A stretch of 64,000 nucleotides of DNA from Lachnospiraceae bacterium (GTDB lineage Bacteria > Bacillota > Clostridia > Lachnospirales > Lachnospiraceae), in NCBI GenBank assembly GCA_003447295.1, contig DLZQ01000004.1:12187-76186 (forward strand), given 5' to 3'. The position numbers and the translations under genes are program-made. The stretch's first letter is position 1. Each line of letters begins with the position of its first letter. Below, in pieces: positions 49,852 to 58,628 of this stretch. The notes under the pieces were generated by a model, which had not been told where the DNA came from, made no database searches, and was given only the letters and a program-made list of their open reading frames with translations.

Positions 49852-52434
49852 ATGGCTGGCGGATATGATGGAGAGATCAGGATTAAAACAAAAATTGAAA
49901 ATGCGGATATGTCCAGCCAGCTGATGCAGATCGAAAACCGGATGGAAAAGACTGCCCGCAAGGCGCAGCAGTTAGAGGATGCCATGCGGGAAATGGCATC
50001 TAAAAAAATACCTACTGATGAGTATAAGAAACTTACTGATCAGATTGAAGAGGCTAAGAAAAAGGTAGAGGAAGCAAATGAAGAACTTAATCAGATGAGA
50101 GAACTCGGATTTAAGGATGAAAATTTGCAACCATATATTAAAAGCCTTGACGATGCCACGCGGGAAGTAAATAAACTTGCGGAAGCCAAAGCAAAGTTAG
50201 AAGCCACAAATGCAGCATATAATGATCCGACAAACACGGCGGAGTATCAAAAGCTGTCGGATCAGCTAAGCGATGCGAATCGAGAAATGGCTATGCTTAG
50301 CAAGAGGCATGATGAGATTATAGCCAAACAGAGCGGCATCGGATCCGGAGCAAAGCAGATTGAGAAAGTCGGAAAGTCAGCTAAGAAATCTGCGGGACTT
50401 ATGTCTACGCTGCTCAGCCGGCTAAAGGGAATTGTACTTTCTCTGTTGATTTTCAACTGGATTACAAAAGCATTTAATGCAATGGTGGAATCTTTTAAGA
50501 CAGGCATCCAGAACATGGCAAAGTATTCCGGAAGTTTTAATGAGCGGATGTCCTCATTGAAAAGTTCTATCGCAACTCTGAATGCGGCGCTGGGAACGCT
50601 TGCGGCACCTATCGTATCGATGGTGACACCAGCGCTGGCAAGGCTGTGTGATTGGCTGACAAAAGCAATCAACGCCATGAATCAGTTTATTGCTCTGCTC
50701 AGTGGGCAGAGTACATGGACCAGAGCGAAACAGCAGCAGGTCGATTATGCAAAATCCTTGGAAAAGACATCCGGTGTTGCCAAAAAGGCAGCAGGAGCAC
50801 TGGCAGCTTTCGATGACCTGAATGTATTACAGAAAAACGATTCCGGGGGGAGCGGCAGCAGTACCGCTGGTATGTACGAAGAAGTACAGGTCAGCGATAA
50901 GATGGCTTCCAAACTTGGAAAAGTAAAAGATATTGCAAAGCAGATCAAAGAAGAGTTTTCGGTAGGCTGGAAGAAAGCCTTTGAAAAGCTTGGAATTGAT
51001 GGACAGGTCCAGAATATTCGTAGCAACCTGGCATCCATAAAGGACAGCTTTATAGATATCTTCAGTGCGGAATCTGTGAAGAATGCGGCAGGGAATTTTG
51101 CTGTTACATTCGTCACCAGTCTGGGGACAATTGCGGCATCCTTTGTCAGCATAGGTGCGACCATCGCGCAGAAACTTACCGGGGGAATTAAGAAGTACCT
51201 GGATGACAACAAAGACGATATCAAGAAGCATCTCACGCAGATGTTTGATATCGGAGCAGATATTTTGCTATTGGCTGCATCTGCGGCAGCAGCGTTCGCA
51301 CTGATTTTTTCCGCGTTTGGAAGTGATTCCGGGCAACAGTTGACTGCAAATCTGATCCAGATGTTCTCGGATGTCTTTTTATCAGTATCTGCTATCGCAG
51401 CACAGTTTGCAGATGATATTTTACACCTGCTTTTGGATCCGTTTGTAAATAACCAGGATGATATTGCAACGGCGGTACAAGGTATCATAGATGTGCTGGC
51501 AGTATTCTCCGGGACCGTGGCGGATATTGTCGGGCAGGTTGGAGACGGATTCACGGTGCTTTATAAATATTCCATCTCACCGTTTGTAAACCATTTTACA
51601 GATGGAATATCTGATCTACAGGAATCCTTTTTAAATTTTTGGAATAATAACATGCAACCAGTTTTGACACAGTGGGCAAGTATGTTTGATGACACATATC
51701 AGGGACATCTCAAACCCATGATAAATGCCTTTATGAATTTGCTGGTTACATTGATAGAGTATATACAGCCTTTTTGGGATTACCTGAAAGAACTGCTACA
51801 GTGGATCATAGATAATTTGTTGCCGCTATTGCAACCCATCCTAGAGGACTTGGTAAAACAAGTGAAGTTTGCTGTAGACATCATAATAGATGCAATTACC
51901 ATAATGCTGAAGGTTATTAAAGATGTGTTTGCGATTTTGGGTGACTTAATAAATGGTGATTGGAGAAAATTATGGAAAGATGCAAAACAGATTTTCAAGG
52001 ATGTTGTAATAAGTTTGCTGTCATTGGCTGCATCATTAGCTAATGGATTTATAGATTGTATAAATGCAGTTATTAGAGCATTTAACGAGTTACATTTTGA
52101 ATTTCCGGACTGGGTACCTGTAGTTGGTGGAAAATCGTTCGGACCGCACAATTTTCCGGAAGTCCCGAGGGCACCTATACCGCAACTTGCTAACGGAGGA
52201 ATTACCACGGGGGCTACACTCGCAGAAATCGGAGAAGCTGGTCGCGAAGCAGTCTTACCTTTGGAAAAGAACACTGGCTGGATGGATGCACTTGCTGATA
52301 AGATTGCGGATCGCATGCCGACGAGTGGAGGCACAGTAGATGCATCCTTGATCCTGGACGGAGAGACATGCGGCAGACTATTTTTACCATACCTGCAGAA
52401 CGAAGAAGTACGGTTAGGAATCGCAGAAGGATAG
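49852..52434 (+). CDS. Tape measure protein
   Basis: An 860-residue protein setting tail length. Coiled-coil N-terminus (about 10-170), hydrophobic segments near 190-215 (GIVLSLLIFNWITKAFNAMV), then Ala-rich helices with membrane-like stretches around 415-560. A Trp-rich helical part lies near 620-720. The C-terminal domain contains ANGGITTGATLAEIGEAGREAVLPLE, the common end of Firmicutes tape measures. The stretch AAGALAAFDDLNVLQKND is also typical. Predicted tail length is about 130 nm at 1.5 A per residue, by analogy. Confidence 0.9.
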   Translation: MAGGYDGEIRIKTKIENADMSSQLMQIENRMEKTARKAQQLEDAMREMASKKIPTDEYKKLTDQIEEAKKKVEEANEELNQMRELGFKDENLQPYIKSLDDATREVNKLAEAKAKLEATNAAYNDPTNTAEYQKLSDQLSDANREMAMLSKRHDEIIAKQSGIGSGAKQIEKVGKSAKKSAGLMSTLLSRLKGIVLSLLIFNWITKAFNAMVESFKTGIQNMAKYSGSFNERMSSLKSSIATLNAALGTLAAPIVSMVTPALARLCDWLTKAINAMNQFIALLSGQSTWTRAKQQQVDYAKSLEKTSGVAKKAAGALAAFDDLNVLQKNDSGGSGSSTAGMYEEVQVSDKMASKLGKVKDIAKQIKEEFSVGWKKAFEKLGIDGQVQNIRSNLASIKDSFIDIFSAESVKNAAGNFAVTFVTSLGTIAASFVSIGATIAQKLTGGIKKYLDDNKDDIKKHLTQMFDIGADILLLAASAAAAFALIFSAFGSDSGQQLTANLIQMFSDVFLSVSAIAAQFADDILHLLLDPFVNNQDDIATAVQGIIDVLAVFSGTVADIVGQVGDGFTVLYKYSISPFVNHFTDGISDLQESFLNFWNNNMQPVLTQWASMFDDTYQGHLKPMINAFMNLLVTLIEYIQPFWDYLKELLQWIIDNLLPLLQPILEDLVKQVKFAVDIIIDAITIMLKVIKDVFAILGDLINGDWRKLWKDAKQIFKDVVISLLSLAASLANGFIDCINAVIRAFNELHFEFPDWVPVVGGKSFGPHNFPEVPRAPIPQLANGGITTGATLAEIGEAGREAVLPLEKNTGWMDALADKIADRMPTSGGTVDASLILDGETCGRLFLPYLQNEEVRLGIAEG

Positions 52435-52447
52435 GAAGGGATGAAAT

Positions 52448-52843
52448 ATGGAGAGGAAATATACGCAGGGTCTGATCATAGACGGAATTACATATAACAT
52501 CCCTTTAATATCTATCAAGAGGACATTGGACTTTTTGGAAAAATTTGCAGAGAGAACAGAAGATGGAGATTCACATATTGAGACCATCGGACTGTACAAG
52601 AATTATAGGATATCCATTGGAACGATTGAGGATCCGGAACTGTATGATACTTTGATTGAGCACATTACAGATTGTGAGAATAGATTCCATCATGTTACTC
52701 TTCCGGATGCCAGTAAGCAATTCGATTTTTGCGGATATTTTTCCAGCATTCAGGATGAGGTGGAAATGGTGTTGGAGACTGGGGCACAGTATAAAGGATT
52801 ATCTTGGCGGATGACCTCAAAGAAGCCATATAAGACACCGTAA
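52448..52843 (+). CDS. Distal-tail-region protein (131 aa)
   Basis: RKYTQGLIIDGITYNIPLIS, then RTEDGDSHIETIGLYKNYRI: a beta-rich protein in the position between tape measure and tail-tip gene. It could act as the distal tail or an adaptor protein. No firm family. Confidence 0.55.
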   Translation: MERKYTQGLIIDGITYNIPLISIKRTLDFLEKFAERTEDGDSHIETIGLYKNYRISIGTIEDPELYDTLIEHITDCENRFHHVTLPDASKQFDFCGYFSSIQDEVEMVLETGAQYKGLSWRMTSKKPYKTP

Positions 52844-52853
52844 GGGGGGAGAC

Positions 52854-54578
52854 ATGAGGACATATTGCAAGGCAGAAATGAAATTTATAGACGTCACGGC
52901 ATTGTCAGATGCGTCTCCTTCTACGGATGATAACCAGTCCATAGGAAATATCGAACTGTTTGAAGCAGAGCATCTGCAGGAAGACTATGGAACAACAGAG
53001 TTAAATCAGTTTGTGCTGTCCGGGGAGAAAAGCATCCTGCCGGATGCGCCGGAAGACATTGCATTTTGGAGTGAAGAACAATCACGGGACGACTGCACAT
53101 TTGAGAGTACCCCTAAATTATTGATCCAGTTTACATCGCAGCATTCCTCCGCGGGAATCACGCTCTATTTTGAGGACGATTACCCGGTAGAGTTGATGAT
53201 TACCTGGTATACAGTGACCGGAATTAAGCTGATCAGCAAAACTTTTTATCCGGACAGTCTTGTGTATGTGTGCGATAATCCTGTACAGAATTACGGAAAG
53301 ATTGAGGTGGAGTTTATCAGAACCTCATATCCGAAGAGGTACATTAAGCTGCAGTACATCCTATACGGAAAATACATTGTATGGGATAAGGACATGATCC
53401 AGTCCGGTAAGGTGCAGGAGGATATAGATGTTACGTCAGCGACCATACCTATCAACAAGGCCACCATATCCATTGTTGATGTGCAGAATGATTTTGATAT
53501 CGGAAATGAAAATGGAGCATGGAAGTCTGTACAGAAGACGCAGGAGGTAACACTTTCGGAGTACCGCAATGGGGATATGATACCAATCGGTGCCTTTTAT
53601 GTGGATGACTTCTCCTTTTCCAAAAACATCGCATCATTCAAACTCATCGACGGTGTAGGTCTGATGGATAAATACACCTTTTATGATGGACGGATATACA
53701 TAAATGAGCTGGCTAGAAACATCCTGCAGGCAGTATTTGCGGCAGCAGGGATTACGAAGTATAGCATAGACGATGATGTGGCAGAGATACAACTGACTGG
53801 TTATTTAGGGATACAGACGTGCCGGAAGGCATTGCAGAGAATATGCTTTGCCTGCGGGGCAGTGGCGGATGACAGCCGGAGCGATACCATTAAGGTATAT
53901 AAACCAGACCGTTATGTGTCATCCACGGTTGGAACCAACCGCAAACTAAATGGGCATACCAAGGTATCACTGGACAAATATGTCTCAGGAGTATCTATCG
54001 AGTGCAAAAGCTATGCAATTGAAGATAAAACCACGGACATTTATAAGGGCAGCCTGCAGGCGGGAGATACCAGAATAACATTTTCGGAACCGTATAAGCC
54101 GGAGAGCATTACAGCCACAGCAGGAACCATCCGGATGGTAAAGACAAATTATCTGATAATCCATATGGAGGCAGCAGGTGAGTGCGTGATCTCCGGACAG
54201 AAATATGCAAACACAGCATTTATCTATCAGAAGAATGCACCACTGTTGGAAGCCGGGGAAACAGAAATCCTGAAGAAATTTACAGACTGCACGCTGCATA
54301 ATGCGGAGAAACTGCCTGCCATAGCAGATAGCTTGTTGAGCTATTATGCGCTAAGGAAAAAGGTGGACATGAAGTACCTGGAACAACAAGAACAGGTAGG
54401 AAATTGGGTAAATATTGAATCTATGAATGGCAGCACATCCACGACACTGATTGAGAGCCAGAATGTTGATCTCACTGGAGGATACATAGCGGTAGCCAAG
54501 TGTCGAGGATATAGCACTGTGGTGACGGATCCGGCATACACAGGAGAAATTTATGCAGGCGAGAGGGGGCTGATCTGA
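52854..54578 (+). CDS. Tail-tip / hub protein
   Basis: A 574-residue protein. An N-terminal beta domain (CKAEMKFIDVTALSDASPST to about 170) is followed by VTSATIPINKATISIVDVQN with GDMIPIGAFYVDDFSFSKN and DGRIYINELARNILQAVFAAAGI. These are gp27/Tal-like hub features seen in Firmicutes phages that lack the peptidase tail. The C-terminal part has beta-rich repeats. Likely the baseplate hub to which the fibre attaches. Confidence 0.65.
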   Translation: MRTYCKAEMKFIDVTALSDASPSTDDNQSIGNIELFEAEHLQEDYGTTELNQFVLSGEKSILPDAPEDIAFWSEEQSRDDCTFESTPKLLIQFTSQHSSAGITLYFEDDYPVELMITWYTVTGIKLISKTFYPDSLVYVCDNPVQNYGKIEVEFIRTSYPKRYIKLQYILYGKYIVWDKDMIQSGKVQEDIDVTSATIPINKATISIVDVQNDFDIGNENGAWKSVQKTQEVTLSEYRNGDMIPIGAFYVDDFSFSKNIASFKLIDGVGLMDKYTFYDGRIYINELARNILQAVFAAAGITKYSIDDDVAEIQLTGYLGIQTCRKALQRICFACGAVADDSRSDTIKVYKPDRYVSSTVGTNRKLNGHTKVSLDKYVSGVSIECKSYAIEDKTTDIYKGSLQAGDTRITFSEPYKPESITATAGTIRMVKTNYLIIHMEAAGECVISGQKYANTAFIYQKNAPLLEAGETEILKKFTDCTLHNAEKLPAIADSLLSYYALRKKVDMKYLEQQEQVGNWVNIESMNGSTSTTLIESQNVDLTGGYIAVAKCRGYSTVVTDPAYTGEIYAGERGLI

Positions 54579-55141
54579 TGGACCTGAGGCCTATAAATCC
54601 TTATTACCACAAAAGGACACAAAGAAGAAAGGCGCGAGCAAAGTACACCAGTAATGCATCAGCATATAGTTACCCATATGAGTGGATAACTCCGGTGACG
54701 GACAGGACACAGGCGGATGTAGAGTATGCACAGAGATTGCGAGAAACTGGATGGACTAATCTGACACCAGAAGAACAGAAAGAATATCTGGCAGGTCTGA
54801 AAGGGTGCTTGAATACATCTGATCTGTTACGAATTGAAAACGATATACAGATACTATTAGATGTGCTGGAACTGGATGGAACCAGTTATGTTAATAATGT
54901 ACCTGCGCTACCGACAGCAAGCTATTTTGGCAATCTATCATCAAACGTAACAGCAATAAGAGAAGCATATTGTGTGCATGCAGATACACCGCAGGTACCG
55001 GCACCGCCGTATAACACATGGCAGGCATACAATGCCATCGAACAGATTTTAAATGATGTGTATGAGGTCGTAAGCGCACAATTTAGTTACTATGCCGGCA
55101 ATGAAATATATGCCGGAGACACAATCGGATTACTTTTATAG
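54578..55141 (+). CDS. Tail protein linking hub and fibre (187 aa)
   Basis: MDLRPINPYYHKRTQRRKAR, then TPEEQKEYLAGLKGCLNTSDLLRIEND, a helical connector region, and a C-terminus ending NEIYAGDTIGLLL. The YAGE-like end repeats the ending of the gene before it (GEIYAGERGLI), so the two tails may share an interaction motif. ATG overlaps the hub stop. Confidence 0.6.
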   Translation: MDLRPINPYYHKRTQRRKARAKYTSNASAYSYPYEWITPVTDRTQADVEYAQRLRETGWTNLTPEEQKEYLAGLKGCLNTSDLLRIENDIQILLDVLELDGTSYVNNVPALPTASYFGNLSSNVTAIREAYCVHADTPQVPAPPYNTWQAYNAIEQILNDVYEVVSAQFSYYAGNEIYAGDTIGLLL

Positions 55142-55152
55142 GAGGATGGATT

Positions 55153-55719
55153 ATGGCAGAAATTACAGAATGGGTTAAGAAAATATGGAAAAACAGAATC
55201 ACTGAGTTCCCTACACGAAGGGAACTGACGAAAGAGGATGGATCCTCAGAAATTGTCACAGTTACCAGGAACGAGGGAACGGTATCAGAAGAAGGTGACG
55301 CTTTTGATGCAGACACCATGAATAATCTGGAGGAGAGAATTGATGCTGGATTTGCTGATGTAAATAGGAAGTTAAGTGGAAAATTAGAAATAGAGTTGCT
55401 TTGGGAGAATCCAAATACCGGTGTCGATTTTGAAGCACAAGAGATTGAATTGCCTACATTGAACAAGTATAGTTTCTATTTCATAATTTTTAGTGGATCT
55501 ACGTATGGTGGTGGTAAAACAGAGGGTATTAACACAGGATTTATCCCCATTGATAGAGCCACGGAATTGCTGTATCTGGGTTCTTATATGCGTTGGAGAG
55601 GTGTTACACGATCTGATAATGGTATTCGTATCGGACAAGGTAATATGGTTCAAGCGTATGGAACATCAACAAAGGCAAACAGTGTGTGTATACCCGTTGA
55701 AATATATGGTGTAAAGTAA
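55153..55719 (+). CDS. Tail fibre / receptor-binding protein, expressed variant
   Basis: A 188-residue protein with a constant N-terminus (1-70: helix EITEWVKKIWKNRITEFPTR and EEGDAFDADTMNNLEERIDAG) and a variable C-terminus from V70-N-R-K-L on. The RKL codons lie in the 14-bp site A (55361-55374) that recurs at three silent cassettes downstream. The present C-terminus (about 114 residues, beta-rich) would be the tip. It is followed tail to tail by cassette 2. RBS TAGGAGG. Receptor binding is inferred from position and variability. Confidence 0.75.
   Translation: MAEITEWVKKIWKNRITEFPTRRELTKEDGSSEIVTVTRNEGTVSEEGDAFDADTMNNLEERIDAGFADVNRKLSGKLEIELLWENPNTGVDFEAQEIELPTLNKYSFYFIIFSGSTYGGGKTEGINTGFIPIDRATELLYLGSYMRWRGVTRSDNGIRIGQGNMVQAYGTSTKANSVCIPVEIYGVK
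55361..55374 (+). repeat. Inversion site A
   Basis: TAAATAGGAAGTTA inside the expressed tail-fibre gene, reading V-N-R-K-L at codons 70-74. Confidence 0.75.
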
Positions 55720-55772
55720 ATTGTCCGATGCGATTAACTATAACATTTAAATAAAATTTTTACGACACATTG

Positions 55773-56067
55773 TTATTCTAACGGATAAAAAAATACGCTG
55801 CCTGTTTTAACTAAAATATATAATTGCATACCTTTACGAACATATACACAGTCTGAACCATAAAAATTACCATTAGATCTTGCTGTAACAATAGATACAC
55901 CGCTAGTTGTTGCAATAACTGTTTGGTTGGTTATACCAACTGCGCTATCGGCAGTTACGTAACCGTCTGATGGACAAATAAAAGGATCAGATGGAGATGT
56001 TTGTGTAATAGTAATTCTATTATTTTTATTATTGTATTTTTTTCTTTGTCGTTTAACTTCCTATTTA
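55773..56067 (-). pseudogene. Silent tail-fibre C-terminal cassette 2 (frameshifted at an A7 tract)
   Basis: Starting from site B on the minus strand, the codons R-K-L-N-D-K-E-K are followed by a frameshift in a run of seven A (plus T7 at 56037-56043). One more A would give an open frame of about 98 residues ending PSDGYVTADSAVG ... KGMQLYILVKTGSVFFYPLE. That tip is similar to cassette 4 (PSDGYIQARASS ... KGMRVYMITSKGGATFYPIS). It has no promoter or RBS. Inversion between sites A and B would join it to the constant N-terminus. Confidence 0.7.
56054..56067 (-). repeat. Inversion site B
   Basis: TAAATAGGAAGTTA on the minus strand. With site A the match extends to 16 bp (GTAAATAGGAAGTTAA). Confidence 0.75.
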
Positions 56068-56091
56068 CCGAAGTATGAGGGCTGGAAGAAT

Positions 56092-56123
56092 GGTACAAAA
56101 AATGTCGGATTGTATATTACAAT
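56092..56123 (+). promoter_or_regulatory. Late promoter P3
   Basis: GGTACAAA (56092-56099), 18 bp, TACAAT (56118-56123), ahead of the lysis genes and outside the A-B invertible segment. Confidence 0.65.
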
Positions 56124-56168
56124 GTAAATAAGAAAAAACAGCAACAGAAATCCAGGAGGCGGTGAGAA

Positions 56169-56504
56169 ATGAATGAACTTGATGTGGAACACAGATTGAC
56201 AGAAGTAGAACAGAGGGCACGATCAAACACGCATAGGCTGGATAAGCTGGAGCCTATAGTGGATGAAATACATACAATGTCAAATACAATGGTGAAACTT
56301 GTAGAAGAAGTGAAGCATACAAATGAGGCTGTTGGGAGCATGAATCAAAAAGTAGATCGTATAGACAGCCGTGTAGATGACATGGAAAGTGCGCCGGGAA
56401 AAGAGTGGAGCAGCGCCAAAAAGACCATATTTAACACTATTCTCGGAGCCGTTTCTGGATTTTTGGTAGCTGGTTTGATGTGGGCAGCCGTTCAGGCATT
56501 TTAA
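56169..56504 (+). CDS. XhlA-like lysis accessory protein
   Basis: A 111-residue protein: coiled coil (DVEHRLTEVEQRARSNTHRL and repeated heptads to about 78) and one C-terminal membrane segment (ILGAVSGFLVAGLMWAAVQAF). The XhlA/haemolysin-like build is found next to holins, where it helps or anchors the lysis machinery. RBS AGGAGGCGGTG. Confidence 0.75.
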   Translation: MNELDVEHRLTEVEQRARSNTHRLDKLEPIVDEIHTMSNTMVKLVEEVKHTNEAVGSMNQKVDRIDSRVDDMESAPGKEWSSAKKTIFNTILGAVSGFLVAGLMWAAVQAF

Positions 56505-56522
56505 GAAAGAGAGGATAACATT

Positions 56523-56801
56523 ATGGATTTATCATTTTTATTGCAACTCGTAGACCCTATTATTTTGGGCATCTGTCTGTTGACGGGTTATGTGCTTAAG
56601 GAAGCATTTGACAAGTTTCCGAACAAGTTTATTCCGTTGGCATCATTGAGCATGGGAACCATCATTGCGATTATCATTCACCTGCAGGCGGGTATCAATG
56701 CAGAGGTTGTGCTGGGTGGAATGATCTCGGGACTGGCCGCCACAGGCATGTACGAGCTGCTGAGGAATCTGCTGGACTTTGACGGAAAGAAGGAGGAGTA
56801 A
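56523..56801 (+). CDS. Phage holin
   Basis: A 92-residue protein with three hydrophobic segments (ILGICLLTGYVLKEAF, FIPLASLSMGTIIAIIIHL, LGGMISGLAATGMYELL) and a charged tail DFDGKKEE: a typical small holin that opens the membrane for the endolysin. It lies between XhlA-like and GH25 genes. Confidence 0.85.
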   Translation: MDLSFLLQLVDPIILGICLLTGYVLKEAFDKFPNKFIPLASLSMGTIIAIIIHLQAGINAEVVLGGMISGLAATGMYELLRNLLDFDGKKEE

Positions 56802-56802
56802 C

Positions 56803-57813
56803 ATGAAACAGGCATTATCAAAAGGACCGGATATCTCCAAACACAATGGAAATGTTAATATCAAAAAAGTGCGTGATGCTGGATATAAGCCTATAGGTAT
56901 TCGCGCCGGATACGGAAAAAATAACGTGGACGAGAAGTATGTGAGTAATGCACTTGCCTGTTTTAATCTTGCAGTGCAGGTGCTGCTCTACTGGTTTTCG
57001 TATGCTTACACGGTAGCAATGGCAGTGGCAGAAGCAGAGTTTTGTATCACTCAGGCTAAAAAGTACTGGAGCAAATGCCCTATTGCATTTGATTTTGAGT
57101 ACGACTCTGTAAATTATGCGCGTAAGAGAGGCGTGAATGTCACCAAACAGCTGGCTACGGATATGGCAATTGCATTTTTGCAAAAGGTCAAAGCAGCCGG
57201 TTATCTCCCGGTAATCTATACCAACAAAGATTATCTTAATAAATATTTTGACATGAACCGGATCGTAAAAGCACTAGGAAAGGTATACGTATGGTATGCA
57301 CGTTATACATCCAGTCTGTCAGCGGCGGAGATTGACCTTGCGGATATTTGGCAGTATACATCATCCGGATCTGTCCCTGGAATAAGTGACAAGTGTGATA
57401 TCAATATCTTTTATACGGACTTTGAAATGGTATCAGTACAGGCGCAAAGAGAAGAAACCTGTAATATCAATATTCAGAATTTCCAGAAAGCTGCGAATGC
57501 AGACGGTTATCGGGATGCGCAGGGAAGAAAGCTGGCTGAAGATGGAAAAGATGGCAAGAATACTCGGTATGTAAGACAGCAGATCTGCTTGCAGGCGAAG
57601 AGATTCGGACTGATCTATAAGGTTGGCTCCACAGGAGCGGTAGTTAAGTGGTGGCAGAGACGCTGCAATGAGATTTTGGGGCATGATCAGAACGAAGACG
57701 GCAAGTATGGAAAAGATGCGAGAAAAGAGACCATTGCAGTGCAGGACAAGCTGAACCTGGTAAAAGATGGAAAAGTTGGATACGATAGCATCCAGGCGGC
57801 ATTCTATAATTGA
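56803..57813 (+). CDS. Endolysin, GH25 muramidase
   Basis: A 336-residue lysin. GH25 catalytic domain (1-205) with SKGPDISKHNGNVNI holding the first Asp, and PIAFDFEYDS carrying the Asp-Glu catalytic pair. The C-terminal part (about 220-336) has NIQNFQKAANADGYRD and a second similar segment (VKWWQRRCNEILGHDQNEDG), peptidoglycan-binding repeats with calcium-like DxDG turns. No signal peptide; release depends on the holin. ATG at 56803 follows AAGGAGGAG. Confidence 0.9.
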   Translation: MKQALSKGPDISKHNGNVNIKKVRDAGYKPIGIRAGYGKNNVDEKYVSNALACFNLAVQVLLYWFSYAYTVAMAVAEAEFCITQAKKYWSKCPIAFDFEYDSVNYARKRGVNVTKQLATDMAIAFLQKVKAAGYLPVIYTNKDYLNKYFDMNRIVKALGKVYVWYARYTSSLSAAEIDLADIWQYTSSGSVPGISDKCDINIFYTDFEMVSVQAQREETCNINIQNFQKAANADGYRDAQGRKLAEDGKDGKNTRYVRQQICLQAKRFGLIYKVGSTGAVVKWWQRRCNEILGHDQNEDGKYGKDARKETIAVQDKLNLVKDGKVGYDSIQAAFYN

Positions 57814-57870
57814 CGGATCAGCAGAAGGTATGGTACTCTGAAATTACCCATTGAATCCTTCTCATGGGAA

Positions 57871-57909
57871 AAGAGTGGCGAACAAGAAGGGGTGTTCGCC
57901 ACTCTTTTT
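57871..57909 (+). terminator. Terminator of the lysis operon
   Basis: GAGTGGCGAACA / TGTTCGCCACTC with a short loop, then TTTTTA. It isolates cassette 3 from lysis-gene transcription. Confidence 0.85.
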
Positions 57910-57913
57910 ATAT

Positions 57914-57927
57914 TAACTAGGAAGTTA
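57914..57927 (+). repeat. Inversion site C
   Basis: TAACTAGGAAGTTA, one base different from A, B and D. Confidence 0.65.
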
Positions 57928-58206
57928 GGAAACTATTTAATAACAGTTCAATTCAAACTTGCTAACACTGGTATCATAGAGTCTAATGGAATAAAATCGT
58001 ATGAATCTATTGATGTATCAGAGGCAATTCCATCCGGGTATTCTTTAGCTTTTGCTTTAGGAGGATACACTGGAGATAATCAATTTCATTTTTTTGGACT
58101 CTTTGCTAACCCTATAAAAAATACAATAACTGCCTATATTGGCAACTCGAGTAATACAGCAGATAGCGGTGATCCTATAGTAATATTAGTCTGCTTGAAA
58201 AATTAA
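57914..58206 (+). pseudogene. Silent tail-fibre C-terminal cassette 3
   Basis: From site C the frame reads R-K-L-G-N-Y-L and stays open to 58206 (about 95 residues ending GDPIVILVCLKN), in phase with the R-K-L of the fibre gene. It has no promoter, RBS or own start, and a terminator stands just before it. It is a beta-rich tip domain unlike cassettes 1, 2 or 4. It would be expressed only if joined to the constant N-terminus. Confidence 0.7.
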
Positions 58207-58245
58207 ATAATTATTTTTTGTATATTCAATGTTTAAATACAAATT

Positions 58246-58538
58246 CTAGCTTATTGGATAGAATGTAGCTCCACCCTTTGATGTAATCATATAGACACGC
58301 ATACCTTTTTTAGCATAAATACTGTTTGTTGCATATCTATCTGTTTGCCAGTCAGCAGATATGTAAAGCGTTGGTGAATCATTATTTTTACCTTCAATAG
58401 CGACCATAATTGATAGATTAGTAGAACTAGCTCTTGCTTGAATATATCCATCGCTTGGTAATGTATATTTATTTGATTGTGTATACGAGCTTAGATCTAT
58501 TGGCATACCTAAACTATTTTTGTCTAACTTCCTATTTA
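58246..58538 (-). pseudogene. Silent tail-fibre C-terminal cassette 4
   Basis: From site D on the minus strand: R-K-L-D-K-N-S-L-G, open to 58246 (about 96 residues) and in phase with the fibre gene. Its end (KKGMRVYMITSKGG, TFYPIS) is clearly related to cassette 2, so the two belong to one tip family. It has no RBS or promoter and lies convergent with cassette 3, mirroring the cassette 1-2 pair. Confidence 0.75.
58525..58538 (-). repeat. Inversion site D
   Basis: TAAATAGGAAGTTA on the minus strand, about 90 bp from attR. Confidence 0.75.
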
Positions 58539-58572
58539 TTTTAGGAATAGAATATGTAATAGAAAATGAGTT

Positions 58573-58593
58573 ATGCAACATGAAATGCAACAC
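58573..58593. repeat. Putative integrase arm site, right end
   Basis: 21 bp identical to 16158-16178 and in the same orientation, about 36 bp inside attR. Confidence 0.55.
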
Positions 58594-58626
58594 AAAAAAA
58601 TAAAGTCCTTGAAAATAAAGGACTTT
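58594..58626 (-). terminator. Phage-supplied terminator for tRNA-Pro copy 1
   Basis: AAAGTCCTT / AAGGACTTT hairpin just past the tRNA 3' end, followed on the minus strand by ATTTTTTT. The phage end thus replaces the terminator that integration moved away (15955-16000). Confidence 0.75.
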
Positions 58627-58628
58627 AC

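Noticed and set aside
55153..58593. Diversity-generating retroelement at the tail genes
   Set aside because: No reverse transcriptase, no Avd-like gene and no near-identical template/variable repeat; the cassettes differ completely and share only short flanking sites.
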